Source of the DNA: DATIKM01 sp035477595
Lineage (GTDB): Bacteria; Armatimonadota; Chthonomonadetes; Chthonomonadales; CAJBBX01
NCBI GenBank assembly: GCA_035477595.1
Contig: DATIKM010000121.1
Span: forward strand, 1 to 14,032
Length of the DNA: 14,032 nucleotides
Direction of reading: 5' to 3'
Both the position numbers and the translations under genes were made by a program. Below the pieces are notes generated by a model. The model made no database searches and was not told the origin of the DNA. It was given only the letters and a program-made list of their open reading frames with translations. Positions 1 to 6,980 of the stretch are shown in pieces (the stretch's first letter is position 1; every line of letters starts with the position of its first letter).

Positions 1-234
1 GACGCCGGGTTCGGGTTCGGGGGCGCCATCGACGAGGTGCGGCTGACGGCCCGGGCGATGGACGAGCGCGAGATCGCGGCCTCCGCGCGCGCAAGGGCCC
101 GCCGTCCGCCGGAGCCCGCGGGGCTCGTGCGGGCTTGGAGCTTCGACGACCTCACCGGGCTGCCCGCGCAGGCGCTTGCCATCGCGCGTGAGGCGGGCCC
201 TGAGCCGGAGGGCCAGAGGGCCAGCGCGCCATAG
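1..234 (+). CDS. C-terminal fragment of a LamG / concanavalin A-like domain protein
   Basis: The reading frame is open from the first base and stops at TAG 232-234, so only the last 77 residues of the protein are present. The start of the fragment reads GFGGAIDEVRLTARAMDEREI, which matches the end of a LamG/concanavalin A-like lectin-glucanase domain, where a pattern of the type F-x-G-x-IDEVRL-x-x-RAL-x-x-x-EI closes the beta sandwich. These domains bind or hydrolyse carbohydrate and are common on secreted proteins of polysaccharide degraders. The remaining roughly 50 residues are Ala/Arg/Pro-rich and have no motif I recognise. A rhamnose mutarotase gene follows after 74 bases, which fits a carbohydrate role. 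The full domain layout and any signal peptide lie outside the window. The family call rests on one short motif. Confidence 0.6.
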   Translation, partial: DAGFGFGGAIDEVRLTARAMDEREIAASARARARRPPEPAGLVRAWSFDDLTGLPAQALAIAREAGPEPEGQRASAP

Positions 235-308
235 GCGACGGCGCCGACCGCCGCCTGCTCGCCCTGCAGCGGCGCTCGGACGCGCCAGCACAGAGGAGGG
301 GACAACGC

Positions 309-632
309 GTGAGACGGTTCGGTATGGCCCTCAGGCTGAAGCCGGGCGCCCTGGACGAGTACGCGCGGCTGCACGCCGCCGTGTGGCCGGAGGTGCTCGC
401 CACCATCACGGCCTGTAACATCCGCAACTACTCCATCTACCACAAGGACGGCTGGCTCTTCTCCTACTGCGAGTACGTCGGGGATGACTACCGGGCCGAC
501 ATGGACCGGATGGCGGCTGACCCGGTTACGCAGAGGTGGTGGAGCGTCTGCATGCCGCTGCAGGAGCCGCTGGAGACGCGCGCCGAGGGCGAGTGGTGGG
601 CCGAGATGGCGGAGCTCTTCCACCACGACTGA
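309..632 (+). CDS. rhaM: L-rhamnose mutarotase
   Basis: A 107-residue protein that matches the L-rhamnose mutarotase family (RhaM/RhaU/YiiL) along its whole length, the usual size being just over 100 residues. The enzyme interconverts the alpha and beta anomers of L-rhamnose in the cytoplasm so that sugar entering the cell can be used by the isomerase. Visible family landmarks are RLHAAVWPEV, with His22 at the position of the catalytic His of the E. coli enzyme, the NYSIYH strand (residues 40-45), and the QRWW motif (75-78) near the sugar site. The start is GTG 309, chosen because a strong Shine-Dalgarno stretch (GAGGAGGGG, about 293-301) lies just upstream and because it places His22 in register. 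No rhamnose isomerase or kinase is adjacent. It converges on the next gene with only 15 bases between the stops. Confidence 0.93.
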   Translation: MRRFGMALRLKPGALDEYARLHAAVWPEVLATITACNIRNYSIYHKDGWLFSYCEYVGDDYRADMDRMAADPVTQRWWSVCMPLQEPLETRAEGEWWAEMAELFHHD

Positions 633-647
633 CCGGCCGGCCCCGGA

Positions 648-1478
648 TCAGCCCTCAGGCGTGAGATCAGAGCGTGCGGCGCGTACGGCAGCGGCCCGCG
701 CAGCCTCCTCACCTCGCCATGCGCAGCCGAGGGCGTCACGGACGCGGGCACCGGCGCTTGCGGGACGGAGGAGCTCCACGCCGGCTGGCGGAGCACCCGC
801 AGCGGGTCGGAGGAGTCTGCCCTGTTCGCGCTCCGCCTCGACGAGCGCTTCGAGCCGGCCGATGCAGCGGCGGAGGGCGCGCCGCACGAACGCAGCTTCC
901 GGCGCCGCGTCCGGCAGGTGCGCCGCGTAGCGGCGAACCGCCGGCAGTGCGCAGGTTGCCCCGACTGCCTCCAGGGCGCCCAGAATCGCGATGGAGAGGT
1001 CCGGATCGCGGCGATGGAGGAGCATCGCGAGCGCCTCGGCGCCGTGGGGCTCGATGGCGGGACCGTCACCCGCGCGCACTTCTGCAAGCAGCCGCCGCAG
1101 CGCCAGCCGCGCGATCGAGCTCGTGCGCTGGTCGGCGCGCAGCACGACCTTGGCGAGCACGTCTGCCACCCGCCAGTCGCGCAGGAGTGCGATGGCAGCC
1201 GCCGCGCGGTGGAGCCGCCCCGATCGCTGGCGCAGTCCCCACCAGAGGGCACTCGCCGCAGCGACGCCAGCGCAGGCGACCACGATGGCGCAGAGCAGCG
1301 TACCCGACCCGAGGCGCGCCGCGACGGCCAGCAGCGCCACCGGCAGCAGCGACCAGAGCGCTGCCTCGCGCCAGCGCGCGCGCTCGGCCTCCACGTCCGC
1401 CGTAAGGGCGCGCACCTCGTTCTCGGCGTCGAGAGCTGCCTCGCCCGGCTGGCCGCCGAGCACACGTCGGCGCCTCAT
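648..1478 (-). CDS. Predicted membrane protein with HEAT-like repeats
   Basis: A 276-residue protein of unknown function. In order it has a charged N-terminal segment (about 15-38) likely to form a helix or short coiled coil, two hydrophobic membrane helices (about 39-55 and 59-81), and an alpha-helical region (about 100-215) in which DPDLSIAILGALEAVG (158-173) has the spacing of a HEAT repeat. A basic, Ala/Arg-rich tail ends the protein. Such layouts suggest a membrane-anchored scaffold with the helical repeats on one face; no catalytic motif is seen. The frame extends to 1571, but ATG 1478 is preferred because GAGGG lies 7 bases before it and the longer version would begin within the ribosome site of the divergent dehydrogenase gene. 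The opposite strand also has long open frames here, but they are low-complexity Arg/Pro/Ala reading typical of antisense GC-rich DNA. Confidence 0.75.
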   Translation of the reverse strand: MRRRRVLGGQPGEAALDAENEVRALTADVEAERARWREAALWSLLPVALLAVAARLGSGTLLCAIVVACAGVAAASALWWGLRQRSGRLHRAAAAIALLRDWRVADVLAKVVLRADQRTSSIARLALRRLLAEVRAGDGPAIEPHGAEALAMLLHRRDPDLSIAILGALEAVGATCALPAVRRYAAHLPDAAPEAAFVRRALRRCIGRLEALVEAEREQGRLLRPAAGAPPAGVELLRPASAGARVRDALGCAWRGEEAARAAAVRAARSDLTPEG

Positions 1479-1576
1479 CGGCGCGCCCTCACCGAGCCGG
1501 AAGGACTCGCCTCGGGCGCCGGCGAACTGCCCACCGGAGCGACGCGGAGCGACCCGCGCGAAAGGAGGCATACGGC

Positions 1577-2737
1577 ATGGCTAAGAAGCCGCTGAACATC
1601 GCGCTCATCGGTTACCAGTTCATGGGCAAGGCCCATAGCAACGCCTACCGGCAGGTCGCGCGGTTCTTCGACCTGGATGTCGAGCCCGTTATGAAGGTCC
1701 TCGTCGGCCGGGACGAGGCGAAGGTGCGCGCCGCGAGCGAGAAGTTCGGGTGGCACGAATACTCCACGAACTGGGAGGATGTCGTCAACCGGCCGGACAT
1801 CGACCTCGTGGACATCGCCACGACGAACAACGTGCACGCCTCCATGGCTATCGCCGCCGCCAGGTGCGGCAAGCACGTCCTGTGCGAGAAGCCGCTGGCC
1901 ACCAACCTCTCGGACGCCAAGGCGGCTCTGGCCGCGGCCGAGAGCGCGGGCATCGTGCACGGCATCTGCCACAACTACCGCAAGGCGCCCGCCATCGCGC
2001 TGGCCAAGCGCATCATCGACGACGGGCGGCTGGGCCACATCTACCACTTCCGCGGCGTCTACCTGCAGGACTACATCGTAGACCCTAGTTTCCCCGTCGT
2101 CTGGCGTCTTGACAAGTCTGTGGCCGGATCCGGCTCCCACGGCGACCTGAACGGGCACATCATCGACGCGGCCCGCTGGCTCGTGGGCGACGTGACCGAA
2201 GTCTGCGGAATGCTGGACACCTTCATCAAGAAGCGCCCCAAGCTCGCGGAGATAGACGACCGCCTGGGCGGCAAGGCGTCCGACGAGATGGCGGACGTGA
2301 CGGTGGATGACTCGGCCATCTTCATGGCGCGGTTCGCCAACGGCGCCGTGGGCAGCTTCGAGGCAACGAGGTTCGCGCTGGGGCGGAAGAACCACCAGCG
2401 CTGGGAGATCAATGGCTCCAAGGGCAGTCTGGCGTTCAACCTGGAGCGGATGAACGAGCTGGAGGTCTACTTCAAGGACGAAGCGCCAGACGTGCAGGGC
2501 TTCCGCCTGGTCCAGGCGACCGACGGCGTCCACCCCTACGCGGGCGCCTACTGGCCCGTGGCGCACATCATCGGCTACGAGCACACCTTCGTCAACCTGG
2601 TGAAGGACCTCCTCGAAGCCATCGCGGCAGGCAAGCAGGCGACCCCGAACTTCGCGGACGGCGTGAAGAACCAGGCCGTGCTCGAGGCGGTGGACCGCTC
2701 CTGGGAGACCCGGAGCTGGCAGACCGTCGTGGAGTAG
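1577..2737 (+). CDS. Gfo/Idh/MocA family NAD(P)-dependent oxidoreductase
   Basis: A 386-residue sugar dehydrogenase-type protein. The N-terminal Rossmann fold begins with IALIGYQFMGKAHSNAY (8-24), a variant dinucleotide-binding loop with G12 and G17, and carries the family signature CEKPLA (103-108) with Lys105. The C-terminal half has GSHGDLNGHIIDAARWL (185-201), where Asp190 and His194 occupy the positions of the family's catalytic acid/base pair. The length is typical. Relatives oxidise or reduce hydroxyls of sugars, inositols and sugar acids in the cytoplasm; the exact substrate cannot be read from sequence. ATG 1577 is preceded by an excellent AAAGGAGG (1561-1568) at 8 bases. It diverges from the HEAT-repeat gene with a 98-base gap and is followed by a GC hairpin. 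With the rhamnose mutarotase and the large membrane protein it suggests a carbohydrate-use locus. Confidence 0.93.
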   Translation: MAKKPLNIALIGYQFMGKAHSNAYRQVARFFDLDVEPVMKVLVGRDEAKVRAASEKFGWHEYSTNWEDVVNRPDIDLVDIATTNNVHASMAIAAARCGKHVLCEKPLATNLSDAKAALAAAESAGIVHGICHNYRKAPAIALAKRIIDDGRLGHIYHFRGVYLQDYIVDPSFPVVWRLDKSVAGSGSHGDLNGHIIDAARWLVGDVTEVCGMLDTFIKKRPKLAEIDDRLGGKASDEMADVTVDDSAIFMARFANGAVGSFEATRFALGRKNHQRWEINGSKGSLAFNLERMNELEVYFKDEAPDVQGFRLVQATDGVHPYAGAYWPVAHIIGYEHTFVNLVKDLLEAIAAGKQATPNFADGVKNQAVLEAVDRSWETRSWQTVVE

Positions 2738-2763
2738 TCTCGGGGTCTGGGAGAGCGCTGGCA

Positions 2764-2796
2764 CGGGGCCTGCGTCGCCACCCGGCGCGGGCCCCG
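2764..2796 (+). terminator. 14-bp GC hairpin after the dehydrogenase gene, no U-tract
   Basis: Bases 2764-2777 pair with 2783-2796 over 14 positions, including two G-T wobbles, around a 5-base loop (CCACC). It begins 26 bases after the dehydrogenase stop. The position and strength suggest a 3' end or mRNA-stabilising structure, but no run of T follows, so intrinsic termination by the standard mechanism is not shown. Confidence 0.55.
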
Positions 2797-2958
2797 CGCT
2801 AGTCTGCGGCGCCGGTCGCCGAGCGCGTCTGCGGCGTCAGTCAATGTGGGCGAACGCCCTGCTGCGGCCATCGTCCTGCGGGTGGACTCGATGGTGCGCA
2901 GCGTTCGGGCGGGCGCGTGAGCGCGCCGGGCGGCATGCCGCGCGCGCAGGGAAAGGCG

Positions 2959-2970
2959 CGGGGTACCCCG
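2959..2970. repeat. Perfect 12-bp palindrome CGGGGTACCCCG
   Basis: A perfect twofold-symmetric 12-mer lies 39 bases before the TTG start of the large membrane protein. It has no loop, so it is better suited to be a protein binding site than an RNA hairpin. An operator role is only a guess from its position. Confidence 0.35.
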
Positions 2971-2975
2971 AAATA

Positions 2976-2999
2976 GGCTCGCGTTCGGCTCGCGTTCGG
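2976..2999. repeat. 11-bp tandem direct repeat before the membrane protein gene
   Basis: GGCTCGCGTTC occurs twice head to tail (2976-2986 and 2987-2997), followed by the first two bases of a third copy. The period of 11 is about one helical turn. It directly abuts the probable ribosome site (GGAGA, 2998-3002) of the membrane protein gene, so it would lie in that gene's leader or promoter. Confidence 0.5.
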
Positions 3000-3009
3000 A
3001 GAACCCCCG

Positions 3010-4980
3010 TTGTCCCAGCCAACCGCGCCGCCCGGCGAGGGCGCGCACCACCCCGAAGGCCACCGACCGCGCGGACCGATCAGCCTGCGCGTGGTCGTTC
3101 TAACGCTCGTCCTCATCCCGGCTAACGCCTGGTGGCTGACCGAGATCGAGTTCGTCCGCTACTCCGACAACGCGACGACGCAGGCGCTCTTCTTCAACGC
3201 AATAACCATTCTGCTCGCCCTGCTTGGCATCAACACGCTCCTCGAGCGATGCCGGCCCTCGTGGCGCTTCTCCTCCGGCGAGCTGGTGATGGTCTACGTG
3301 GCGGTCGCGGTGGCCAGCAACCTGGGCGGCCACGACATGCTGCAGATCCTCTTCACCACCATCGCTTGGATCACGCGACAGGCAACGCCGGGCAGCACGT
3401 GGGAGACGCGCGTCATGCCCCACGTGCCTAAGCACCTCATCGTGGACGACGAGGTCGCTATCCAGGCGCTCTTCTCGGGGAACACCACGCTCTACCGTTG
3501 GGACCACGCCGGACCCTGGCTGGAGCCGCTCGCGTGGTGGTCGCTCTTCGCCATGCTCGCGGTGCTGACGATGCTCTGCCTGGCGTCGCTCTTCCGGCGC
3601 CAGTGGGATGCGGAGCGCCTGAACTACCCCATCGCCGAGATACCGGTCCAGATCATCACGCAGACCGGGCCGTTGTTCCGCTCGCCCGCGCTCTGGGCAG
3701 GCTGTGCGGTCGGCGCCACCGTGCAGATCGTGAACATGATCCACTCGCTGGCGCCGGCGTTCCCCCGCGTGCCGATCGGCGTGCAGTACTTCCATGCCGC
3801 CCACTACCCCTGGAACGCGGCCGGGCCGCTGCCGGTCTCGTCGTTCCCGTTCGCCTACGGCCTCACGTTTCTGCTCCCCACGCAGCTCGGCTTCTCGTGC
3901 TGGTTCTTCTTCCTGCTGAGCCGGGTCCAGTTGGTCGGCGCCGCGATGATGGGCCACACGGACTGGGGCGGGTTCCCCTACGTGCAGCAACAGGGCGTGG
4001 GTGCGATCCTGGGGTTCTTCCTCGCCATCATCTATGCGTCTCGCAACCATCTGGCCTCTGTGTGGCGCTCGGCGACCAGTCTGCGGGCAAGCCGGCGCGA
4101 TGGCGAGGCGATGAGCGACCGGATGGCGGTCTTCGGCACGGTGGCGGGCATGGCAGGGATGATCTGGTTCGCGACGAATGCCGGGATGAGCTGGCAGGCG
4201 GCCCTGATCTTCTTTGGCATCCTGATGGTCATCGTGCTCGTGGTGGCGCGCCTGCGCGCGGAGCTGGGGCTGCCGACCTACGAGCTCTATCAGGCGGGCG
4301 CTGACCAGGTGATGCAGCGCGTGAGCGGAACGAACGCGTGGTCGCAGGGCGACCTCACGATGATGACCCTCTTCTTCTGGCTCACGCGGACGCACCGGCA
4401 GTTCCCGATGCAGACCCATGTGGACGCCCTGCGTCTGGGTAAGCGCACCGAGACTCCGCTCCCGGCGGTCGCGCTGCTCATCGTGGGCGCGAGCGCGGTG
4501 GGCATCGTGGCGGCGTTCTGGTCCTACCTACACTCGATGTACCAGATCGGCTTCACCTCCGCGCACTTCCGCGGTCCGGCGATCTGGGCGTTCGGCGCGG
4601 ACCCCTGGACGAGGCTCGACTCGTGGTTCCAGTCTCCGGCGCCGCCGGACCACGGTACGGTGTGGGCCTACGTGTTCGGCTGCGGGTTCACGCTGTTCCT
4701 CGCCGCGATGCGTGCCCGGTTCTCGTGGTGGCCGTTCCATCCCGCCGGCTACCTGGTGAGCGGGAGCTTCGGGTTGTTCCGGCTGTGGGTGCCGATCTTC
4801 GTGAGCTGGCTGATCAAGGTGCTCGTGCTGCGGTACGGCGGCCTGCGGCTCTACGTACGCGTGCTGCCGTTCTTCCTCGGGCTGATCTTCGGCGAGTTCG
4901 TGGCGGGATTCTGCCGGACGATCATCGACCTCACGTTCCAGCTCCACCTCCCGCCCGCGTCGGGCATCGGGGGGCTCTGA
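3010..4980 (+). CDS. Large polytopic membrane protein, DUF6785/DUF6784 type
   Basis: A 656-residue integral membrane protein with about 13 hydrophobic segments (roughly 26-44, 60-79, 91-117, 174-195, 226-246, 280-312, 330-345, 372-390, 397-414, 484-506, 551-569, 591-608, 618-641). From memory the length and landmarks such as FRRQWDAERLNYPIAEIP (195-212), FFWLTRTHRQFPMQTH (455-470) and WWPFHPAGYLVSGSFG (573-588) fit proteins named DUF6785 family with a C-terminal DUF6784 domain, common in Planctomycetota and Armatimonadota. No function is established to my knowledge; multi-helix architecture and nearby sugar genes suggest a transporter. The start is TTG 3010, chosen because GGAGA (2998-3002) sits 7 bases upstream and the next in-frame candidate (GTG 3091) lacks a ribosome site and would cut into the first helix. 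There is no signal peptide; residues 1-25 are hydrophilic. Confidence 0.85.
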   Translation: MSQPTAPPGEGAHHPEGHRPRGPISLRVVVLTLVLIPANAWWLTEIEFVRYSDNATTQALFFNAITILLALLGINTLLERCRPSWRFSSGELVMVYVAVAVASNLGGHDMLQILFTTIAWITRQATPGSTWETRVMPHVPKHLIVDDEVAIQALFSGNTTLYRWDHAGPWLEPLAWWSLFAMLAVLTMLCLASLFRRQWDAERLNYPIAEIPVQIITQTGPLFRSPALWAGCAVGATVQIVNMIHSLAPAFPRVPIGVQYFHAAHYPWNAAGPLPVSSFPFAYGLTFLLPTQLGFSCWFFFLLSRVQLVGAAMMGHTDWGGFPYVQQQGVGAILGFFLAIIYASRNHLASVWRSATSLRASRRDGEAMSDRMAVFGTVAGMAGMIWFATNAGMSWQAALIFFGILMVIVLVVARLRAELGLPTYELYQAGADQVMQRVSGTNAWSQGDLTMMTLFFWLTRTHRQFPMQTHVDALRLGKRTETPLPAVALLIVGASAVGIVAAFWSYLHSMYQIGFTSAHFRGPAIWAFGADPWTRLDSWFQSPAPPDHGTVWAYVFGCGFTLFLAAMRARFSWWPFHPAGYLVSGSFGLFRLWVPIFVSWLIKVLVLRYGGLRLYVRVLPFFLGLIFGEFVAGFCRTIIDLTFQLHLPPASGIGGL

Positions 4981-5044
4981 GCGCGCCTCCGCGGGAGCCT
5001 GCGCCCCGATGGGGCGCCGTGGCACGCGCCGAATGGACTGCGCC

Positions 5045-5461
5045 ATGACCAGCGTGCTCTTCGTCTGCGTGCACAACGCGGGACGCTCCCAGATGGCGGA
5101 GGCGACCCTCAACCGCCGCGCCGCGGAGCGCGGCATCGCAGTGCGCGCCGAGTCGGCAGGCACCGAGGCAGGTCAGGGCTTGAACGCCGCGGCAGCGGCC
5201 GCGATGGCAGAGGCGGGCATCCCGCTGGACGGACACCGCCCCAAGCAGCTCACGCAGGAGATGGTGGATCGCGCCAGCCGCGTCATCACGATGGGATGTG
5301 GCGTTGACGCGGCCGCGTGCCCCGCGCGGTTCCTGGTGACCGAGGACTGGGGTATCGACGACCCTGCCGGTCAGCCAATCGAGACCGTGCGGCGCATCCG
5401 CGACGAGATCGCGGCACGGGTGGACGCGCTGTTGAACGAGCTGCAGGAAGGCACGGACTGA
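5045..5461 (+). CDS. arsC: Arsenate reductase, thioredoxin-coupled ArsC type (low-MW phosphatase fold)
   Basis: A 138-residue protein of the low-molecular-weight tyrosine phosphatase fold. The P-loop C-x5-R is CVHNAGRS (Cys8, Arg14), and DWGIDDPAGQ (101-110) supplies the general-acid loop. Two further cysteines, Cys85 in MGCG and Cys92 in AACP, have the same 7-residue separation as Cys82 and Cys89 of the staphylococcal enzyme, so all three redox cysteines of a thioredoxin-coupled arsenate reductase are present. It reduces arsenate to arsenite in the cytoplasm. ATG 5045 is chosen because the family begins only a few residues before the first strand; an upstream ATG at 5009 has a better ribosome site (GGGAG, 4993-4997) and would add 12 basic residues. 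No arsR or arsenite pump is adjacent. It follows the membrane protein by 64 bases and may be co-transcribed. Confidence 0.88.
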   Translation: MTSVLFVCVHNAGRSQMAEATLNRRAAERGIAVRAESAGTEAGQGLNAAAAAAMAEAGIPLDGHRPKQLTQEMVDRASRVITMGCGVDAAACPARFLVTEDWGIDDPAGQPIETVRRIRDEIAARVDALLNELQEGTD

Positions 5462-5523
5462 TGGCGGCTGTCGGGGCAGGACGCGCGCGGTGCGGCACTT
5501 GCCACGAGCTCAGTGACAGCGCA

Positions 5524-6504
5524 TCACGGGGAAGGCGGCTTAGGGCTGACCTGCTGGACGAGCGAGTCGGTCCATACGCGGACGAGCAGCGCCTGGACCT
5601 CCTGCTCGGTCGCCGTCAGCTCCGCCATGAGAGGCTCCCACGCCGAGGTGTCGGCGTTCAGGCAGGCCTCGCAGATCGTAGCGCGGAGTGCCTTGCAGGC
5701 GGCGATGACCTGCTTGATGCTCGTCTCGGACGCGCCCGGGGGCTGTGGGCCGGCCGGCGCCGCCTGGTGAGCAGCGGGAGGGGTGGCCTGCTTCCGTCCG
5801 GCGCCCTCCGCCCGGGGGCCGCCCAGAGCGCGGACCCGCTCCCGCAGCTCGCGGAGCGGCATGCCCTCGCGCCGGATGTGCTCGGCTAGGGCGCGGCGGG
5901 CGTCCGCGTCGCGCACGCGCTCCAGCTCCCGCACGTGGGTTAGCGTGTCCGGACGGGACTCCACCAGCTCGCGCAGGTCGTCCGGCAGGCGGATGAGGCG
6001 CAGGCGATCTTCGACGTGGCCCTTTCCCTTGCCGAGGCGGACGGCCAGCCGGCGGATGGAGTACCCCATCGTCTCCACCATGCGGCTCATCATGCGCGCC
6101 TGCTCCATCGGGGCGAGGTCCTCGCGATGGAGGTGCTCGATGAGCGCCACCTCCATGGCCGCCTCGCCAGTGAGGTCGGTGACGATCACCGGGATGGCGT
6201 CGAGGCCGGCGATACGCGCAGCGCGCCAGCGCCGCTCGCCGGCGACCAGCACATAGCCCTCGGCATCGGCTCGCAGAAGGACGGGTTGCAGGACGCCGTG
6301 GCGACGGATCGACTCGGCCAGGACAGCGAGCGCAGCGGAATCGAGGGCGCGACGAGGATGATCCGGCGCCAGCCGGATCGCGTCGAGGGACACCGTGCGG
6401 CTGTGCAGACCGCCGCGGCGCCCATCCCCGGAGGCTCGCGCGGGCGCCATCGCCTGCGCGGCGGAGGCGGGGGGAGGCGCCTCCGGATCGGGGCTCACTG
6501 TCAC
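5524..6504 (-). CDS. ParB/Spo0J family protein (orphan, no adjacent ParA)
   Basis: A 326-residue protein with the ParB layout. After a disordered Pro/Ala-rich N-terminus comes the ParB nucleotide-binding domain (about 37-130), with the signature AGERRWRAA (88-96) and IEHLHREDLAPMEQA (122-136), then a helix-turn-helix (about 146-174) that in ParB reads parS. Canonical ParB proteins have Asn in the E-N-x-x-R motif that helps hold Mg-CTP; here it is His124. The linker is Pro/Ala/Gln-rich and the C-terminus (260-315) is helical with two cysteines (270, 281) rather than the usual Lys-rich dimer domain. Start GTG 6504 has AGGGA 8 bases upstream; GTG 6498 is possible. A strong promoter precedes it. 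Without ParA or a visible parS its role may be chromosome organisation, CTP-switch regulation or transcriptional control; family membership is secure, function is not. Confidence 0.9.
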   Translation of the reverse strand: MTVSPDPEAPPPASAAQAMAPARASGDGRRGGLHSRTVSLDAIRLAPDHPRRALDSAALAVLAESIRRHGVLQPVLLRADAEGYVLVAGERRWRAARIAGLDAIPVIVTDLTGEAAMEVALIEHLHREDLAPMEQARMMSRMVETMGYSIRRLAVRLGKGKGHVEDRLRLIRLPDDLRELVESRPDTLTHVRELERVRDADARRALAEHIRREGMPLRELRERVRALGGPRAEGAGRKQATPPAAHQAAPAGPQPPGASETSIKQVIAACKALRATICEACLNADTSAWEPLMAELTATEQEVQALLVRVWTDSLVQQVSPKPPSP

Positions 6505-6623
6505 CTTCGTGTTCCCTGCGGGACGGAGGAAGCCCCCGTAAGAGGATGCGCCAGGTCGAACGGGCGGGCCGGCCGTTACGCGGCCCGGATGGCCCGCGCC
6601 CCGTTTCCGTGTTTCGTACCATC

Positions 6624-6651
6624 ATTATAGCGGCGTGGCGGCGCGCGTCAA
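6624..6651 (-). promoter_or_regulatory. Near-consensus sigma-70-type promoter for the ParB-family gene
   Basis: On the minus strand TTGACG (6651-6646) is followed after 16 bases by a perfect TATAAT (6629-6624). Transcription would start near 6617, giving a leader of about 113 bases to GTG 6504. This is a conspicuous AT-rich island in GC-rich DNA. It lies after the stop of the 80-residue gene, so the ParB gene can be transcribed independently of mraZ. Confidence 0.8.
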
Positions 6652-6700
6652 GGGACTGGCTACGAGACACGGCGCCGGGCGCGTGGAGTGGGCCGGAGGA

Positions 6701-6943
6701 TCAGCGGCCCTGCCAGCCAGGGAACTCGGCATCGAGGAGTGAGCGGATCGCCGCCATGCGGTCCGTGGCGGACTGGCGCACCGCGGCGGCCTCCTGGACC
6801 TGTCTCCAGGCGTCGGCCTGCATCGACGTGGCGCAGTTAATGTCGAGCTGACACTCGTGGTACAGGGCCAGCAGCTCGCGCTGCAGCAGGGCGCGGTCGG
6901 CCGGCCTCATCTCGAGCAGCAGCTCCGGGTCGCGGAGGTTCAT
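6701..6943 (-). CDS. Small uncharacterised protein between mraZ and the ParB gene
   Basis: An 80-residue protein that I do not recognise. It starts MNLRDPELLLEMRPADRALL, has few prolines or glycines, and appears mostly alpha-helical with a Gln/Ala-rich middle (about 40-65) that could form a coiled coil. It carries two cysteines (Cys34 and Cys40, in HECQLDINCA). No signal peptide or membrane segment is seen. ATG 6943 is chosen because AGGGGG lies 9 bases before it; the frame remains open to 7057 but that part overlaps mraZ. It begins 37 bases after the mraZ stop on the same strand, so the two are probably one operon. A short GC hairpin (6959-6965 with 6971-6977) sits in the gap, next to the ribosome site. 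It may partner with MraZ or the ParB-family protein, but only position supports this. Confidence 0.7.
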   Translation of the reverse strand: MNLRDPELLLEMRPADRALLQRELLALYHECQLDINCATSMQADAWRQVQEAAAVRQSATDRMAAIRSLLDAEFPGWQGR

Positions 6944-6980
6944 CGTCGATTGCCCCCTGCCGGCGCGCGGCGCCGGCCTG

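Noticed and set aside
674..1595. Long plus-strand frames opposite the HEAT-repeat gene.
   Set aside because: Their products are Arg/Ala/Pro/Ser-rich without hydrophobic or domain structure, whereas the minus strand gives membrane helices, HEAT spacing and a ribosome site.
2844..3125. A 93-residue plus-strand frame in the gap before the membrane protein.
   Set aside because: It overlaps the start of the membrane protein, shows only Arg/Ala/Pro bias and has no ribosome site or domain.
6505..6700. parS site for the ParB-family protein.
   Set aside because: The AT-rich stretch near 6604-6629 contains GTTTC-like words but no 16-bp palindrome of the TGTTTCACGTGAAACA type; it is explained by the promoter.
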